This document shows, piece after piece, positions 50,101 to 63,658 of a DNA stretch of 64,000 nt (the first letter of the stretch is position 1; the number at the start of each line of letters is the position of its first letter). Both the position numbers and the translations under genes were made by a program. Under the pieces are notes generated by a model. It saw only the letters and a list, made by a program, of their open reading frames with translations. It did no database searches and had not been told where the DNA came from. Location of the stretch: positions 372,001 to 436,000 of the forward strand of contig CAJNYU010000181.1 in assembly GCA_905331475.1 (NCBI GenBank). Direction: 5' to 3'. The stretch is from Rotaria socialis. Taxonomy: Eukaryota; Rotifera; Eurotatoria; Philodinida; Philodinidae.

Positions 50101-51383
50101 ACAAATGTATTCTTTCATGTTTCTTCTTATTCAACCTGATAAAAATATGTGTAAATAAGCTAACAATAGTTATCAATAATTAAAAAATATTGGATGAAAA
50201 GTTATATGATATAGAAACGGTGATAAAAAACGCAATTACATAGTATTCACTCAAATGGTTGATTAATCTTAGTATTTAATAATGAAGATTTTCTTTTTTC
50301 TTTTTCTTTTTCCTTTTTTGTAATGCTTAGAACTTACTTATTGTAATTTTCGCTTTACTATCTGTATAATCATTATACAAATATAAATTGGATCCTTTTA
50401 AACATGTCCAAAAACGTTTCCATTGACGTTTGGATGCTAATTCAACCTTATGCTGACGTTGAACAGTTAACCAATGTTTAACATGAAGCCAACTTAAAAA
50501 TAACATAAGTCACTTTACCATGAAAACAAACATCGAACGTTAAATATATTTACCTAGCTTTTTGTAATCGAAAATTTTCAAATGAATCCTCAGACGATTG
50601 ACTATTAACATTTATTTGTGGGATTGGCGTAGTAGCATCATCGCCATCATCATCATGTTCATGTTCATCATTGGACTCTGAATCTAAAATCAATACAATA
50701 CGAATATATATGTTTAGGATTATACACAACTATGTTTAATGAAAATAAATTTTAACTTATTCAAAAGTGTGACCTTCATATAAATCAAACGGATTACAAA
50801 CATCATTGTTATTTCTAAGTAAAATCTACTTAACAATTTCACATTCTATCCGACTTAAATGAATCTTATTCAATGACATGTAAATACCTAGTTGTTTGTC
50901 TACTTGTTGCTGTTGTTGATAGTAATGGAATGATTCACTATAACTGCTAAGCCTCCAACTTGATCCACTATCACGTCCAATACCACTATCTGTACGTTCA
51001 GATTCATTAAAACTTGTTCGATTTATGTCATGATCATTATTATCTACTGTTTTATGAGAATTTCTTATTGTCATTTGATCAGATAGGATTGCATCATTAT
51101 CATCATTAACAGCATGATTATCTATGGAATCGAGTGAAGATATATTTCGAATGGATAATGAGGATTGCAATGATGTAGTTGCTTGCTGTCGTTTAAGTTT
51201 ACTAATATTTCGTCGTATAACAACAACTGGTTCTTCATCGGCTTTTTCATTTTCCGAAAAAATTAAATCAGTAGTTGGTAAATTACATTTTTCATCATCT
51301 GAATTGCTTTCATTACTACTGCTGCTATTCATAAACATGCCACCGGACATCACCGTTTTGGTTGCTTTCGACGATTTCTTCAT
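44116..51383 (-). CDS. TIAM1: TIAM-like (still life) Rac guanine-nucleotide exchange factor
   Basis: Activates Rac at the membrane downstream of receptors and polarity proteins. Domain order: a Ser/Asn-rich N-terminus (50870-51383); then a PH domain with a coiled-coil extension, including HKVELASKRQWKRFWTCLKG (about 50350-50520) and further exons to about 48350; then a Ras-binding domain (about 47640-47780). A PDZ domain follows, with VKKGSESERLGVKEGDEIVI (about 47200-47570), and then the catalytic DH domain (about 45450-46800), including RKVIFELVETEKSYVQ, and SYLIKPVQRILKYPLLIQQM, the invariant DH helix. The C-terminal PH domain (about 44490-44940) has WQLIHTDSKTRLKTYFRFAN. The PHn-CC-Ex/RBD/PDZ/DH/PH order is unique to TIAM1, TIAM2 and fly still life. 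His/Gln repeats interrupt the CC-Ex part. Upstream exons in 51384-52900 cannot be excluded. Confidence 0.9.
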
Positions 51384-51522
51384 TCATCAGTTCATGATGT
51401 ATCTGGAAAAAAAATGAAAAGATGAGGAAGACAAAGAAGAAGAAGAATAGAAACAAGGTGACCGCTATTGCCACTACTTCTTTTCATTCGATGGAAGGTA
51501 GACGGAAGGAAGACGAAGAGAA

Positions 51523-51525
<3 letters not shown>

Positions 51526-51560
<35 letters not shown>

Positions 51561-51572
51561 AAGAAAGAATGA
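51526..51572. repeat. (GA)n then (GAAA)n microsatellite
   Basis: About 15 GA units followed by a short AAAG run, close upstream of the TIAM-like start codon. Confidence 0.9.
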
Positions 51573-53908
51573 CGTACGTGCGCGCCTGTCGCTTCTTTGT
51601 TGTAGTTGTATTCTAACAAGCTTTGATTTCAGGTTTGCTTGCATTTACTCTTGCACATATAGAATAGCGGGTGGTATTGTAGAAGCAACTATATATAGTG
51701 GTAACTTGTCATTTGAATTGTTATTATCATTATTATTATTATTTTGATGCTGTTTTTAGTTGACATCTGTTGCATGGAAATCTATTTTTGTTTCTCACTT
51801 TCTCTCATTTCATAACAGTATTACGAAGAAAAAGTGAGAATCGAGGGGCTGTAATACAATACGAGTGTTCAATTATTTTCGTATTTCTCTTTCTTTCTCT
51901 TTTGTTGCCTGGTAGATGACATGACAAGAGAAGAGAATGACGAATAAAGACGAAGACAAAGAATAAGAAAACACTATACCTTCATTTTCTTTTCGCTTTC
52001 CTATCTAAATGCCTATTTGACAGTAACGAAAAAGTGATAGAGAACATAATTGAAGGGCAATAGATATACAAAATAGATGCCCTTGCATAACATTCGGTTA
52101 GAAATGTCAATAGGATGACCCGATTGTGATCATTTACTTTTTACTTGACATCATCAAGTGGCTATTACTTACCGCTCTTCGTTTTCGTTTTCTCCTCATC
52201 ATCTTCATAGATGTGTTATATTTATATTGAAATCCATCTGCTTTTATTAACGATTATGACCTTGCTGCGTCAGCAGGGAATACGAGAAATACTAACCATA
52301 CTAATCATGCTAGAACGATCAAAAGGTTGCCATTAATTTTGTCTTTCATTAATCAATGAAAATTTTTTTGTTTGAAGTATTTCAGTAAAATAAACTACTG
52401 AGTTAATTACTATTATGTTACTAAAAAAAACACGATCGTAATGACTGTACATCAGAAGAGAAGCGAAAAGTATGTTAATTGATCGATGTTATATACACAC
52501 ACGCCATATGGTGGTCTACATATTCGTTAATCCTTGTCAACGCGAGTCGCCGGTCGGCATCGATTAGACCATGTTTGTCACATCCAATTGAATAGCAAAG
52601 ATCGGAAGACGAAAGAAAAACTAGAAGAACAGAGAAGAAATTAAGAAAATAGAATTACATGGCGCAATGCCAAAGATTAAATAAATGAAAAGATCCATCG
52701 GGTAACATATCGGTTGTTATACTTATTCTAGAAACTATGTAGAAAAATGTTATTACATATCTATAAGTATTTACGTCTTTGATTTTATTTGAAAAAAATC
52801 CATCACAATATTTATTACTTCCGCTCGAACCGATCAAAATTGCTTTACTTATATTTTGAGAATGACGACGTAGAAATCGTTAGTTGATCGCATTGCTACG
52901 ACATCGATAATGGCAAAAAATGTAACAATGCTTTAGAACCGTTGAGTAAGCCCATGTCAAAACTAATTTGTTCGTCCGACTGATTCAATTAGAGAAGCCC
53001 TGAAACGATCGATCGTTTGTTAGCAGAATGAATAAAAATTGGTCTTTTTTCAGCGTCTAAAGTCGACTCATTGTTAGAGAGATCGAGCTTTTCTTTGTTG
53101 ATATCTATCCGCGTATTAAAATGCGAATGATGCCCTTGGTGCATTGCACACGCATCAAGCACGTACTATATGTATACAAGTGAGATAATGGATATCCGTT
53201 GAGTCTAAATGATGGAAATATCTTGCAAAGAAATCGAATGAGCAGCAGCAGTAGCAGTAGCAACAACAACAACGACGACGACAACAGGAAAAATAGTAGA
53301 ACACAGAGAGAGAGAGAGAGAGTAACTGAGATTGGTGCTGTTTCTGCTCTTGTTAGTGCTCACAAGGATGCATATTAATTTGTCAATAGAAATGATCACA
53401 TTGTTGAGAGCTTACATGTGCGCTACATACTCGTATGTTCTTGTCTACGCACAAACTGTATACGAGTGAATTATCATAGACATCGTTCTTTTTTCCCCCT
53501 ATGCAATCGAAGCACTTTGCCTTTGATCATCAATAGAATTAATCCTCGAGTCAATAGATATACCAACTAAAAGGCAAAGGACACTAGGGCCAACAATTAT
53601 AAATGACGTAATGATTTTTTTTGTCTTATACTCTTAACTTTTCTTTTTCAAGTTAGAATATTTTCTGTTTGTTTTACTGCGTTGCATTCGCGTGAAACAA
53701 AAAAAAAACAAATATACTTCCATAAACACAAAGAAAAACAGAAAGAAAAACCTGGTGAGCATACAAGATAAACGTCGTTCATCTATTTAAATCACACACA
53801 CTAACAAACATTGAATATACAACAAAAAAACCAAGAACAAAAACTGATTCTTCTTCCCTTCTTTCTTTTTTTTTATTCCCACAACTCGCATAATTCTATC
53901 AGCATGAA

Positions 53909-53933
53909 TGTGTGTGTGTGTGTGTGTGTGTGT
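53909..53933. repeat. (TG)n microsatellite
   Basis: About 12 TG units in the intergenic region near the SPEN-like 3' end. Confidence 0.9.
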
Positions 53934-54185
53934 TTCTATACGAGAAGGGAGAAATTAAGTATAGATATATATATAAGAGCCAAAAAGAAAAAAAACAACA
54001 TAAGCCAGAAGAAGAAGATTATGAGAAACTATACAAAATAAAGAAGCATCACATCGAATACTGACTACAATAGTACACAAGAACACTGTGTGTATGTATG
54101 TAGATAAGAAAAAAAAGATTTGAGAAGGAAATAGAACAAAGAAGAAAAAAACAATTGAAATAACAAAAAAAAAAATGTTACAGAA

Positions 54186-57100
54186 CTATTGAACTGTACT
54201 CGTTATGACAATTAACAAATAAATTTGTTCAATTTTATTCTGAACAACACAGCGATACGTATCCGGTGCACGTTTTTGTAAGATTTCAGATGCGAATTGA
54301 CATGGTGGAAAAATATGTACAACATAGGCTGGCTGTGATGCACCGGGTAGCAAAACATTGACGATGCCGGCTGCTTTTTTTTCATCGAAATATCGAATAA
54401 CACCATTTTTTAAATTGTTTTGTTGTATACGTATTTCATCGGGCGTTGAGCCATTGGGTTCAGCTATTAATATACAATGATCAGCATCCATTACCATACG
54501 TTTTTGAACACCTTCAAGTTGTGTTTGTTCTAAACGCATACGTTGTGATATACGAAGATTATGATGTGATGATGTTTGTAAATTTGTTGATGTTGCTGAT
54601 AGTGAATCAGAATTCCAATAATTCATTGATGCACGTGCTATCTGTGGACTACCAGCAACAAGTTGAGTTTTAACATAGGCTTGATCATTTTTTAGTATGA
54701 AATTTCCTTGCCATTGAACATTATATGGGTCACGTGATAATTCATTTGTAGGAGGATTTAAACGAAAAAATGAGTCTGGATTCGAATATAATTCTGCGAA
54801 TGCAGCAGCCGATGGATGATGACTACCAGTCATACCGATAACATTAAGCATTTGTTGAGCTGCAGCATAAGCCATATTTGGCGATGAATAAAGACTCGTT
54901 GGTGCACCGTAGAGTTCAGATGGATCAGCGTAAACATTTCGAAATGGTACAACAGAATCTTAAAAATATTTATATATTGCTTATAGAGTGAAAATTCTAA
55001 AGAAAAAAACTATAGATGTGACAAACCTGGTCCAATAAATTGTTGTAAAGGTGATCCTTGCTGTCGCATAGCAGCTGCCGCAGCATCAAGTGAACTTAAT
55101 AATGGTGGTTGCTGTTGTTGATTAAGAACAGAATTTGTTGTTGGATTAGACGATGATGACGATGATGATGATGATGATGATGATGAAGAAGATGATGATG
55201 TTGATGGAATCGTCAATGCAATCGGTACTGGTACTGTTTGTTGAATCGATGTTGAACGATTTGATGATGATGATGGCGTACTTGAACCTTTTGTGTTCAC
55301 AGGCTCTCTAAAAAATACAATGATAGTTAAGAAAAAAAATAGTCTTAACTAAGAAAAACTTTACCGTTTTGATCCTTTTTCATGGCTATGTGGATTTGGA
55401 TTTGCTGATAACGAATTCTGTTGTCCAGCCATAATTGTATTCAGAAATGAGCTGCTAATAATATGACTACTTGTACTCGGACTACTACTATTGGTTGACG
55501 GCGGTCGTGCAGATAATGGTGGAGAGCTTGACACAAGCGGTAAGGCAAGTAGATTTGATGATGAATTTCCTACTGGATTCGATGGATTTGATGGCAATGG
55601 AGCGAATAATGGAAATGGAAAATTTGAATGATGAGCAGCTGCTGCAGCCGCAAATAAACTACCATCAGGTGTAAGCATATGCGGAAATTGATGTAGCAAT
55701 GGCGATGGTGATGGTGATGGTAGTGATTCAGTCTTAGGTGTTGACGAACGTTTATGACTGGATGAAGTTTTTGATAGCGTTGGGCGAACGAGAATAGGTA
55801 CAACAGGTGCAGCTGATGGTGTTGTTGCTGCTGGAATATTTGCTGTTGTTGTTATTGTTGTTGTAGGTTTTAATGGTGATTTCGAATGACGATGTGAGTC
55901 AAATAGATTTGATGTTTCACTTGTTACTGTTGTTGTAGTTGGCGTTATAATAGTTTTTGATGTTGTTAAACAAGGTGTCTTCATAACGTCACGTAATATA
56001 TTTGGTATTGAGGTTGATTTTGTAGTTACAGTGGACGAACATGATGATGCCGGCGATGATGACGAGAGTGAATTTGAATCAACTATCGATGTTTTTACTT
56101 CTGTTATTACTCCAGTTGTTACTGTTGTTGACGCACTTTTAGCAACATCATCAATAACTTCTTCAATGTGAGACCGTGTGGTAGCTGCTGTTGTTGATGC
56201 GGATGTAGATGAAGACGATGATGATAATGATGATGATGATAGTGGTGGTGGTGGTGGTGTACGCGTTGGTGCTGTGACTGGTTGTTTTTCTCCAGTAATA
56301 TTCGATGATGAAACAATATTTGATACCATTGTTATTAAATCACTTTTTTGTGTTGGAATACTTGAAACATTTGTGGTTGTTACCTGTCGAGATGGTTGAT
56401 CTGTTGGACTTGGTAACGATGCAACTAATGAATAGACTGGTTTACTTATTGTTGGTGTTATACGTGCAGCACCTTTCAATGCTGGATGATCGCCAGATAT
56501 ATTCGAAGGATTACTATTAAGCATAAGAAGACTATTAACAGCGCTTAATGTCTCTTCAACATTTTCATCTAAAAAATAGACAAAAAGAAAAACGATATAA
56601 ACAGACTGAATGTTTTAAAAAAGAAGAGAAAAAGAAAACATACTAAATGTTGTTGATGTTATTGATGACTTAATTGGAACATGTGAAGGTAATACAGAAG
56701 GCGTTGTTATAGATGGTGGCTTATGTTCAACAATTGGTAAAGTTTCTTTTGATATCGGTGCTATAATTGGTGCCATTTTTTCTGGATTCGATATTTTCGG
56801 TAATGGTGGTGGTGGTGGTGGTGGTATTGGAATGGATGAACATAATGCTTTAATAACAGTTTCAGTTTCAGCATTTGTTGTTGATGGCGATTTTGTTGAT
56901 GCTATTATCGAAGATGATAATGGAATTTGATCAGTTTCCATTGGTGTCACTTGTGATTGATCAATAAGTGGTTGTAGTTGTGATTGTGATGGGACTGAAC
57001 GTAGAAGTGGTGGAGTGTCTTGTTTAGCTTTTTCAGATACTAAAGTTGGTTCAATAGTATCTTCTTTAATCTGTTTATCTGTTAATGGCGAACATTTTTC

Positions 57101-58573
57101 AGTAGTTTCAATTTTATGTTGTGATGGTAACATTGAATCATCTGTACTTATTCGTAAACGTTTCGGCTCTTTATCAATAACTGAGCATGATACAGATGCC
57201 GGTTCTGTTGTAGAAAGACGTTTAACAGTTGTTAATGTTGGAGTTGGTTGTTCTATAGATGATGTTGCAGTTGAATCTACTAATATTTTAATTGATTCGG
57301 GTTGTTTTTCACTTGAAATTATCGATTGACTGATTATAGAGTTAGCTTTTGTTTGTTGACGTTTATTAGTAGTCGTATCTGGTTTTGGTCCACGTTTACC
57401 TTTACCAGTTGTTCTAGCTGTTGAACGCGATTGAGTAGGCTTTGTTTCTTCATGTCGACTAGTACCAATTAAATCGCTAAGTTGCATCGTCTCTGGATTT
57501 AGTGTTTCATCGTCGCTCAATGGTGGCTGAGCTGTTACCGTTGGTGGCTTTAATGTATTCGATGTTATTAGTTCATCTTTTATAGTTGTATCATTATTAT
57601 TAATGTTAACAGATATTGATTCATTATCGTTCTCCATACGCTCATCAGCATTTTTCGATGTTTCATGAGTTACTAATGTTTCAGTTGACTGTGCACGAAT
57701 CGATGATGATGATGGTGGTGGCGGCGGCGTTGTTGTTGTTGAATGACGATGATGACTAGGAAATACAATACCAAATTTAGTTGGTGTTGTTTGAGAATTC
57801 GTTTCTATTGGTGGTTCATCAACTTTGGGTAGAGTTGTAGAAGGTTCATCCGATGGTGCTGTAAGAACAATTGATGGTTTACTTATTGGTAGAATTTCTG
57901 ATTCAGTTTGAATTGTTGTTATTGTTGATGATGATTTTATTAATGATGGTTGTTCTTCAATTGCAACAATTTTAGGTTTTTCATCATCCAATTTCATCTT
58001 TTTTGCTGGTTCATTTGATTCATCTGTTGATGGTCGTTTCGGTGTTGAAACTGATGTTTTAGTTACTTTTGATGTTGATTTTACTGTAGCTGGTATAGAT
58101 GATTTCTTTTTATCGATTGTTTTTGTTACAGTTATCTTCTTTTTTGTAGCGATTGTTTGTTCATCATTAGCTTTAGGTAATTTTTCTTTTTTAATCGGTT
58201 CAACTTTTTTAGTCTGTTCACTATTTGTTTTTAATACCGATTTCTTCACTTGTTGTGGCTGTTGCGGTTGCGGTTGTTGTTGATTAACTTTCTTTTTACG
58301 ATTCATAGGTTTAGTTGATTCATCACTTTCTTCAGCATCAAATACATTATTATCGAAAACGGTTGCGGTTTTAGCTTTAGTTTTAGTTTTTGTCGGCTTT
58401 TCGATTTCAGAATCGGATGAGTCACTCATAACATTCTAAAATAAAACACAAAATAAGATTATTAGAAAATTAAATAATAAGAAAATTTGTTCAGAATTAC
58501 ATGTCGTTTTGGTGCTATATTGACCGGTCGACTACGTATTCGATCTTCATCGTTGTCATTATTATCATCATCA

Positions 58574-58615
<42 letters not shown>

Positions 58616-61600
58616 TCGTCATCATCATCATTATCATCACCGTCGTCATCACTGTTTCCATCAGATAAATGACTATCACTAGTTGATAATGAACTAGAAA
58701 AAATAAAAGAAAGGAAAAGATTATTATATATAAATTTAACTAAATTTCAATTAGTTTAGGTAACACTGACCATTTTTAGTCAACGTTATGATTAAAGAAA
58801 AATGATTTGAGAAACATCTCGAAAACTTGAAGATTTGTTTTTTAAATTGAAATATTAATTACAAGCTAGAAGAATATCTTTACTTTTTTGATTATGAGTA
58901 CAGAATTGCTACTGATAGAGGAATCTTGAAAGTAATCTATTACTTTCAAGTCTAGACTTGGTGAGCATTATTTAAACCGTAATAAAATATGAATATCTTG
59001 AAACTAATTCATATTCATAGATTATTAGTGCTGAGATGCAGCACTTTCATGCTATTTTTTTTTACTTGAATCTAACAATTCTTGTCGTAACAGCTAGAAC
59101 AACATATATGCATAACTACAATAAAGACGTGTGTCTCCTATTTCATTGATTTAGACCAACAAAATATTACTTTTCGAATTTTTGTCAAAAAGAAAATAAA
59201 AAGATATGAAATTTTCATAATAACTTATATTCTTTAGCATCTGTTTATACAAAGTTTCGAATTGAAATATTCAAAATTCAGGTTTTCTCTGTTTCTTGAT
59301 AATGAACAATCATATTGATTCAAATAATACCATAAAAGACAAAAACATATCGGCATTAATATATTATGAATTGAAATTATTTTTTTTAGCTATTCATATT
59401 TCATCAGTGTTTAACTAATGCACAACTAATATAAACTCGACAGTGATTCATTGGTTTTTCTCGTGAATCTGAATATAATGTCTCACTAAATGATCAAATT
59501 GGCTTCATCAAAACTGATATTGTTATTCGAGTTTATAATAAAATTTCAAAATGATAAATTTTTTGCATAGTTGAAGCTATTTTTTTAAGATCCGAATAGG
59601 CTATTCATCTCTAAGATTCATGTAGACTTTTTGGGATTTTGTAATTATATTATCATTTCTATGTAAATACGTTCATCAAACAGTTTTTAATTGTTATTCA
59701 AGAAAATAAGACCTAGATAAAACACTGTTCTAAACTGAACTGTATCCACCTCTAAGATACACAAATCTTATCAAATTAGCAGTTATATTTGTTTCAAGTA
59801 AATATAAACTAAAGGCAGAAGTAAATTTTTTCGTTCTTCTATTGACTTCAACAAATATTTTTCATTTGAAATTCATTAAAAATTAATCAAAACATATTCG
59901 TACCTATTTCGTGTTTGTTCACTTCTGGCTCGTTTTTTAATTCTATCATACATACTGGTATCTTGTCTTAAGTCTCGCCAATTGGAAAGATTCTGCATTG
60001 ATCTTTTATTTTTATTTGTTGTTTTCGTTCGTTTATTAAATGATTCTTTTCTAAGTATTTCACCATTATCAGTCGATGTTTGTTCATGATCAGAATTCAT
60101 TACAGTTTGTTCAACTTTCTTTTCGCCAATATCTGACGCCGATGAATGTGTTTCTGAAGTTGTTGAACTTTTTACTGTATTAGTTAAAGTTTTAGGTTTT
60201 GTTTTAACTAATTGATTTTTTTTGGTCGTAACTGGTTTTTGTTGATGTTGCTGTTGCTGTTGACGTTTTGCTATATCATTATTTAGTAAAGACTTTTTCG
60301 TTTTTTGTACATCAGTTGTTATCGATCTTTTTTCTGTATCACTATCACTATGTATAATATTAGTACGTTTTAATTTCAACGATTTATTAGCTAATTTTTC
60401 GTTTGATCCAATATTGGTAGTAGAAGTAGTAGCCGTAGCAGCAGCAGTCGTCGTCGTGGGCGTAGTAGTAGTTGTTGTTGCTGTTGTTGATGTCTTCAAA
60501 GATTTTGTATCAACACGTTCAAGCGTTAATTGTGGGACCTTTGAGCCAAGGGGTGCAGCCGATGTTGTTTGTTTTGTAGGTTTAGTTACTTTAGGTGTAG
60601 GCTTGATAGATTCACTTACAGTTGGTTTCGATATTGTTGATGTTTTTTTCGGAATTTTATCTAATGTTGGTTTTTTCGTCGCATTCGTTTCACTCACAAC
60701 TGTTTGCTTAGTAGCAGGTGAACGCCATGTAGATTTTTTATCATCTCCTTGACGTTCATCAATATCATTTGTAAATACATTTGTATCTTGTTGATTAAGA
60801 GATTTTTTCTTTTCATTTGTTACGGTTGGTGTTGATGGCGGTGTACGTTTTGTTGTTGAATCAATTGATGTTGAACGACTATTCGTTGATGTTATTTGTG
60901 ATGTTGAACGTGTTTCATTTGATGCTAATGGTGATACATAATTTGTTGATGCTTTTCGTTCATTTGTTGGTGATGGTGACGGTGGTGATGGATTTGATAA
61001 TGAACGTTGTTTCAATATAGATTTTAAACCAGTTGATGTTTGGTGTTGAAGAACAGGCGAAGCAATTGTTGCTGGTGAACGATGTATATTAGATCCAGTA
61101 TTAGTCGGCGTTGTCAATTCTGGTGATAGTAATGTAGGAGAATCTTTATTATTGGTAGGTGTTGTTGGTGTCGTTGATGTTGTATTAACAACTAATGGTG
61201 GTGGAATAGGTTTACGTTTAAATTTAGCAGATGGTCCGAGACGTTCAAGAATTTTAGCTGACGATGTACTAGGTGAATTCATTGATGAATCAGAAAATGG
61301 TGATACAGATGGAATATTAGATGTGGGTGAACTTAGAAGATTTGTTGAAATTGAACGATTAGGTAATGACGATGTTGGCGTAGGAGGATGATGAGAAGGA
61401 ATATTTAATGATGATATTAGACTATTATTCGATGAAGTACCGAGTGTTGATGTTATCGATGAAGTATTAAGATGAAGCGATGGTGATATGAGTGATGGTG
61501 GTACTGGTGGAGGTGGAGGATGAAGTGTATTAGCAAATGACCTAAGAGCAGAAGAAATAAAAATAAAAATTTTCATGTGTATTAGTTAAAAAGTAAAATT

Positions 61601-62351
61601 TTTACATTGAATTATATTTTGTTGCTGCTAGTTGTGTTTGAGCAATAGCCGCATGAAATGTATTTAATATTGAATTTGATGATGGATCAGATAAACGTTG
61701 CAAACTTGTAAATGGTGCTGGAGGTGGAGGCGGTGGTGGTGGTGTTAATACTGAAATATTCGCCGATGATGAAGTTGTTACTGATATAGGCCGATTTAAA
61801 TTTAATGTTGGCACAGCTGTAACTGGATAATGAAATGGTGAAGTTGTTGAAATTGTTGGTGTCGTTTTAGATGGTAATATTGTTTGTGCTGGCTGAGCAT
61901 TTAATGCAGCAGCACGCGCTGCTTGAATACATTGAGCAAGCGTTGTCGATGGTGCTGATGCTGAAAGTGTTGATACAAGTTCATTAACACTTTTAACTGT
62001 GATATTGGGATTTATTGATGATGTTGTTGTTGTTGTTGTTGTTACTGCTGTCGATTTTAAATTCTGTTGTTCAATAAGTATTGCTGGTGATAGTGATGAA
62101 CTTGATGATGAAGATGAGGATGATGTTGCTGATTTTTGTTGTCCATGATTCATTTCGTACATTTGTTTATCTAATAATCTAATACGTTCATCAAGTGGTA
62201 TACGTGCTGTTGATAAATCTTCATCGTTATTATTATTAGTAGTATTAGTATTATTAAGAAGATTTGTATCCAATGATAGATCATATTTTATTGTTGTGGT
62301 TGTTGTTACCGTAGGCGTTGTTGTTGTTGTTGTTGTTGTTGTTGTTGCTGT

Positions 62352-62416
<65 letters not shown>

Positions 62417-63658
62417 ATAACAATGAAGATGATGATGGATTATTTAAACCGAGTGATGAATGTTTTAAATGTGCTTTTGGATTAAGTACAACAAGAACAT
62501 TAGATGCTGTTGTTGATGTTTTAATATGTTCAAATGCAAATTGTGGAAATGGTAAACGAATAGATTCAACATGATCATTAAATAACAATGGATAACTTCT
62601 TAAACGTACATCTAATTGATCATATGACGATACTGAATCTAGTGGAATTGTTTTTGTGTGATTTGTTGCTAAATGATATTTTGTTTTATGTATTCGACGA
62701 TGACTCACATGATTGTCAAGATCATCTTTTGTTATTGTTGTTGATGATTGTGATGGTGATAAATGAACGTCATTTGTTGATAAATTATCACCTTGTTCAT
62801 CTCGTTTACTACCAGCACGTATTGGCTGTAGACGATACGATGAGGATGATGATGATAATAATAATGAAGCTTTTTCATTTTTAGCATTTTTTAGTAAAGC
62901 TGATGCGGATACTGATTTAATATTTGTTGACGTTGTTAAATTATTTGTTTCAATAGGTGGTGATGTTTTCGATGTTTGTTCGTCACTCACATTTTCAAGA
63001 CTATCATCGTCAGGTTTTGGTTTTAATGAATGCTCTTCATCATCATTTTGATCTAATCCCATTGAACTATTACTATCATGTAAATGATTCTGCATGAGCC
63101 AATCAAAAACACGTTCAGTATTTTTCAAGGGTGCTTTTGGTGATGATGAAGAATGTACTGCTGCTGCTGCTGCTGCTGTTTGTTGTTGTTGCTGCTGCTG
63201 CTGCTGTAGTTGTTGTTGTTGTTTGGGTGATAATGTTGGTTCTTTTTTTATTATTTCTAGATGATCTTCAAGTGCTAAACTAGGAAGAATAGCTACATTT
63301 GGTTGTTGTTGAGAATTTGGAATGATTGTTGATGAATCGGTATCTTTTTCAGTTTTTAATGTTCGAGAACGATTCGAAGATTTAGTTGTGTGTTCTTTAT
63401 TTGATGAAGATTTTTTTCCAGATGATTTCAAATTGTTATTTGCTAGAGATTTCGAAGGTTTTTTCGATGTTTTATGTGGATGTTTATTTGCATGATGTTT
63501 TTGATAAGAATTTGAACGATGTTCAAGACTATTTGTACTAGTCGAACTGTGACTTGTTGTTGACGATGATCTTGAAGCTGACGATGATGTTGACGAAGCA
63601 TGATGACGAACATGACTACTACGATGAATATTTCGACTGGATGAGAGATTATTTGAAA
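54186..63658 (-). CDS. SPEN: SPEN/SHARP-like transcriptional corepressor, 5' part outside window
   Basis: Nuclear corepressor of the Split ends family, which joins transcription factors such as RBPJ or nuclear receptors to NCoR/HDAC complexes. Seven exons in the window (61606-63658, 59904-61541, 58501-58693, 56644-58435, 55365-56568, 55027-55307, 54186-54958) give about 2,640 residues. The C-terminus is a SPOC domain, residues about the last 180: VQWQGNFILKNDQAYVKTQL, RISQRMRLEQTQLEGVQKRM, QPAYVVHIFPPCQFASEIL, ending YLLIVIT. The rest is disordered Ser/Thr/Pro/Lys-rich with homopolymers (Gln, Ala, Ser, Asp, Thr). The N-terminal RRMs expected for the family must lie upstream, past 64000. The intron at 58694-59903 is 1.2 kb and holds nothing recognised. 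Confidence 0.88.
55158..55201. repeat. (GAT)n tract encoding poly-Ser
   Basis: GAT/GAC/GAA triplets on the plus strand; on the coding minus strand a run of about 15 serines in the SPEN-like protein. Confidence 0.8.
58576..58633. repeat. (GTC/ATC)n tract encoding poly-Asp
   Basis: Triplet run giving about 20 consecutive aspartates on the minus strand, a strongly acidic block in a short exon of the SPEN-like gene. Confidence 0.9.
62310..62415. repeat. (TTG)n and (TGTTGC)n tract encoding poly-Thr and Ala-Thr repeats
   Basis: A hexanucleotide repeat of about nine units next to a TTG run. On the minus strand it gives an alternating Ala-Thr stretch followed by about ten threonines. The frame is kept because both units are multiples of three. 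Confidence 0.9.

Larger units (their letters stand above)
51384..54185. other. Intergenic between TIAM-like start and SPEN-like stop
   Basis: 2.8 kb. Contains simple repeats (separate entries) and otherwise no supported gene. Likely TIAM promoter and leader, and the SPEN 3' UTR. Confidence 0.4.

Noticed and set aside
62296..62574. Plus-strand Val-Ala repeat frame
   Set aside because: Antisense reading of the hexanucleotide repeat inside the SPEN-like exon.
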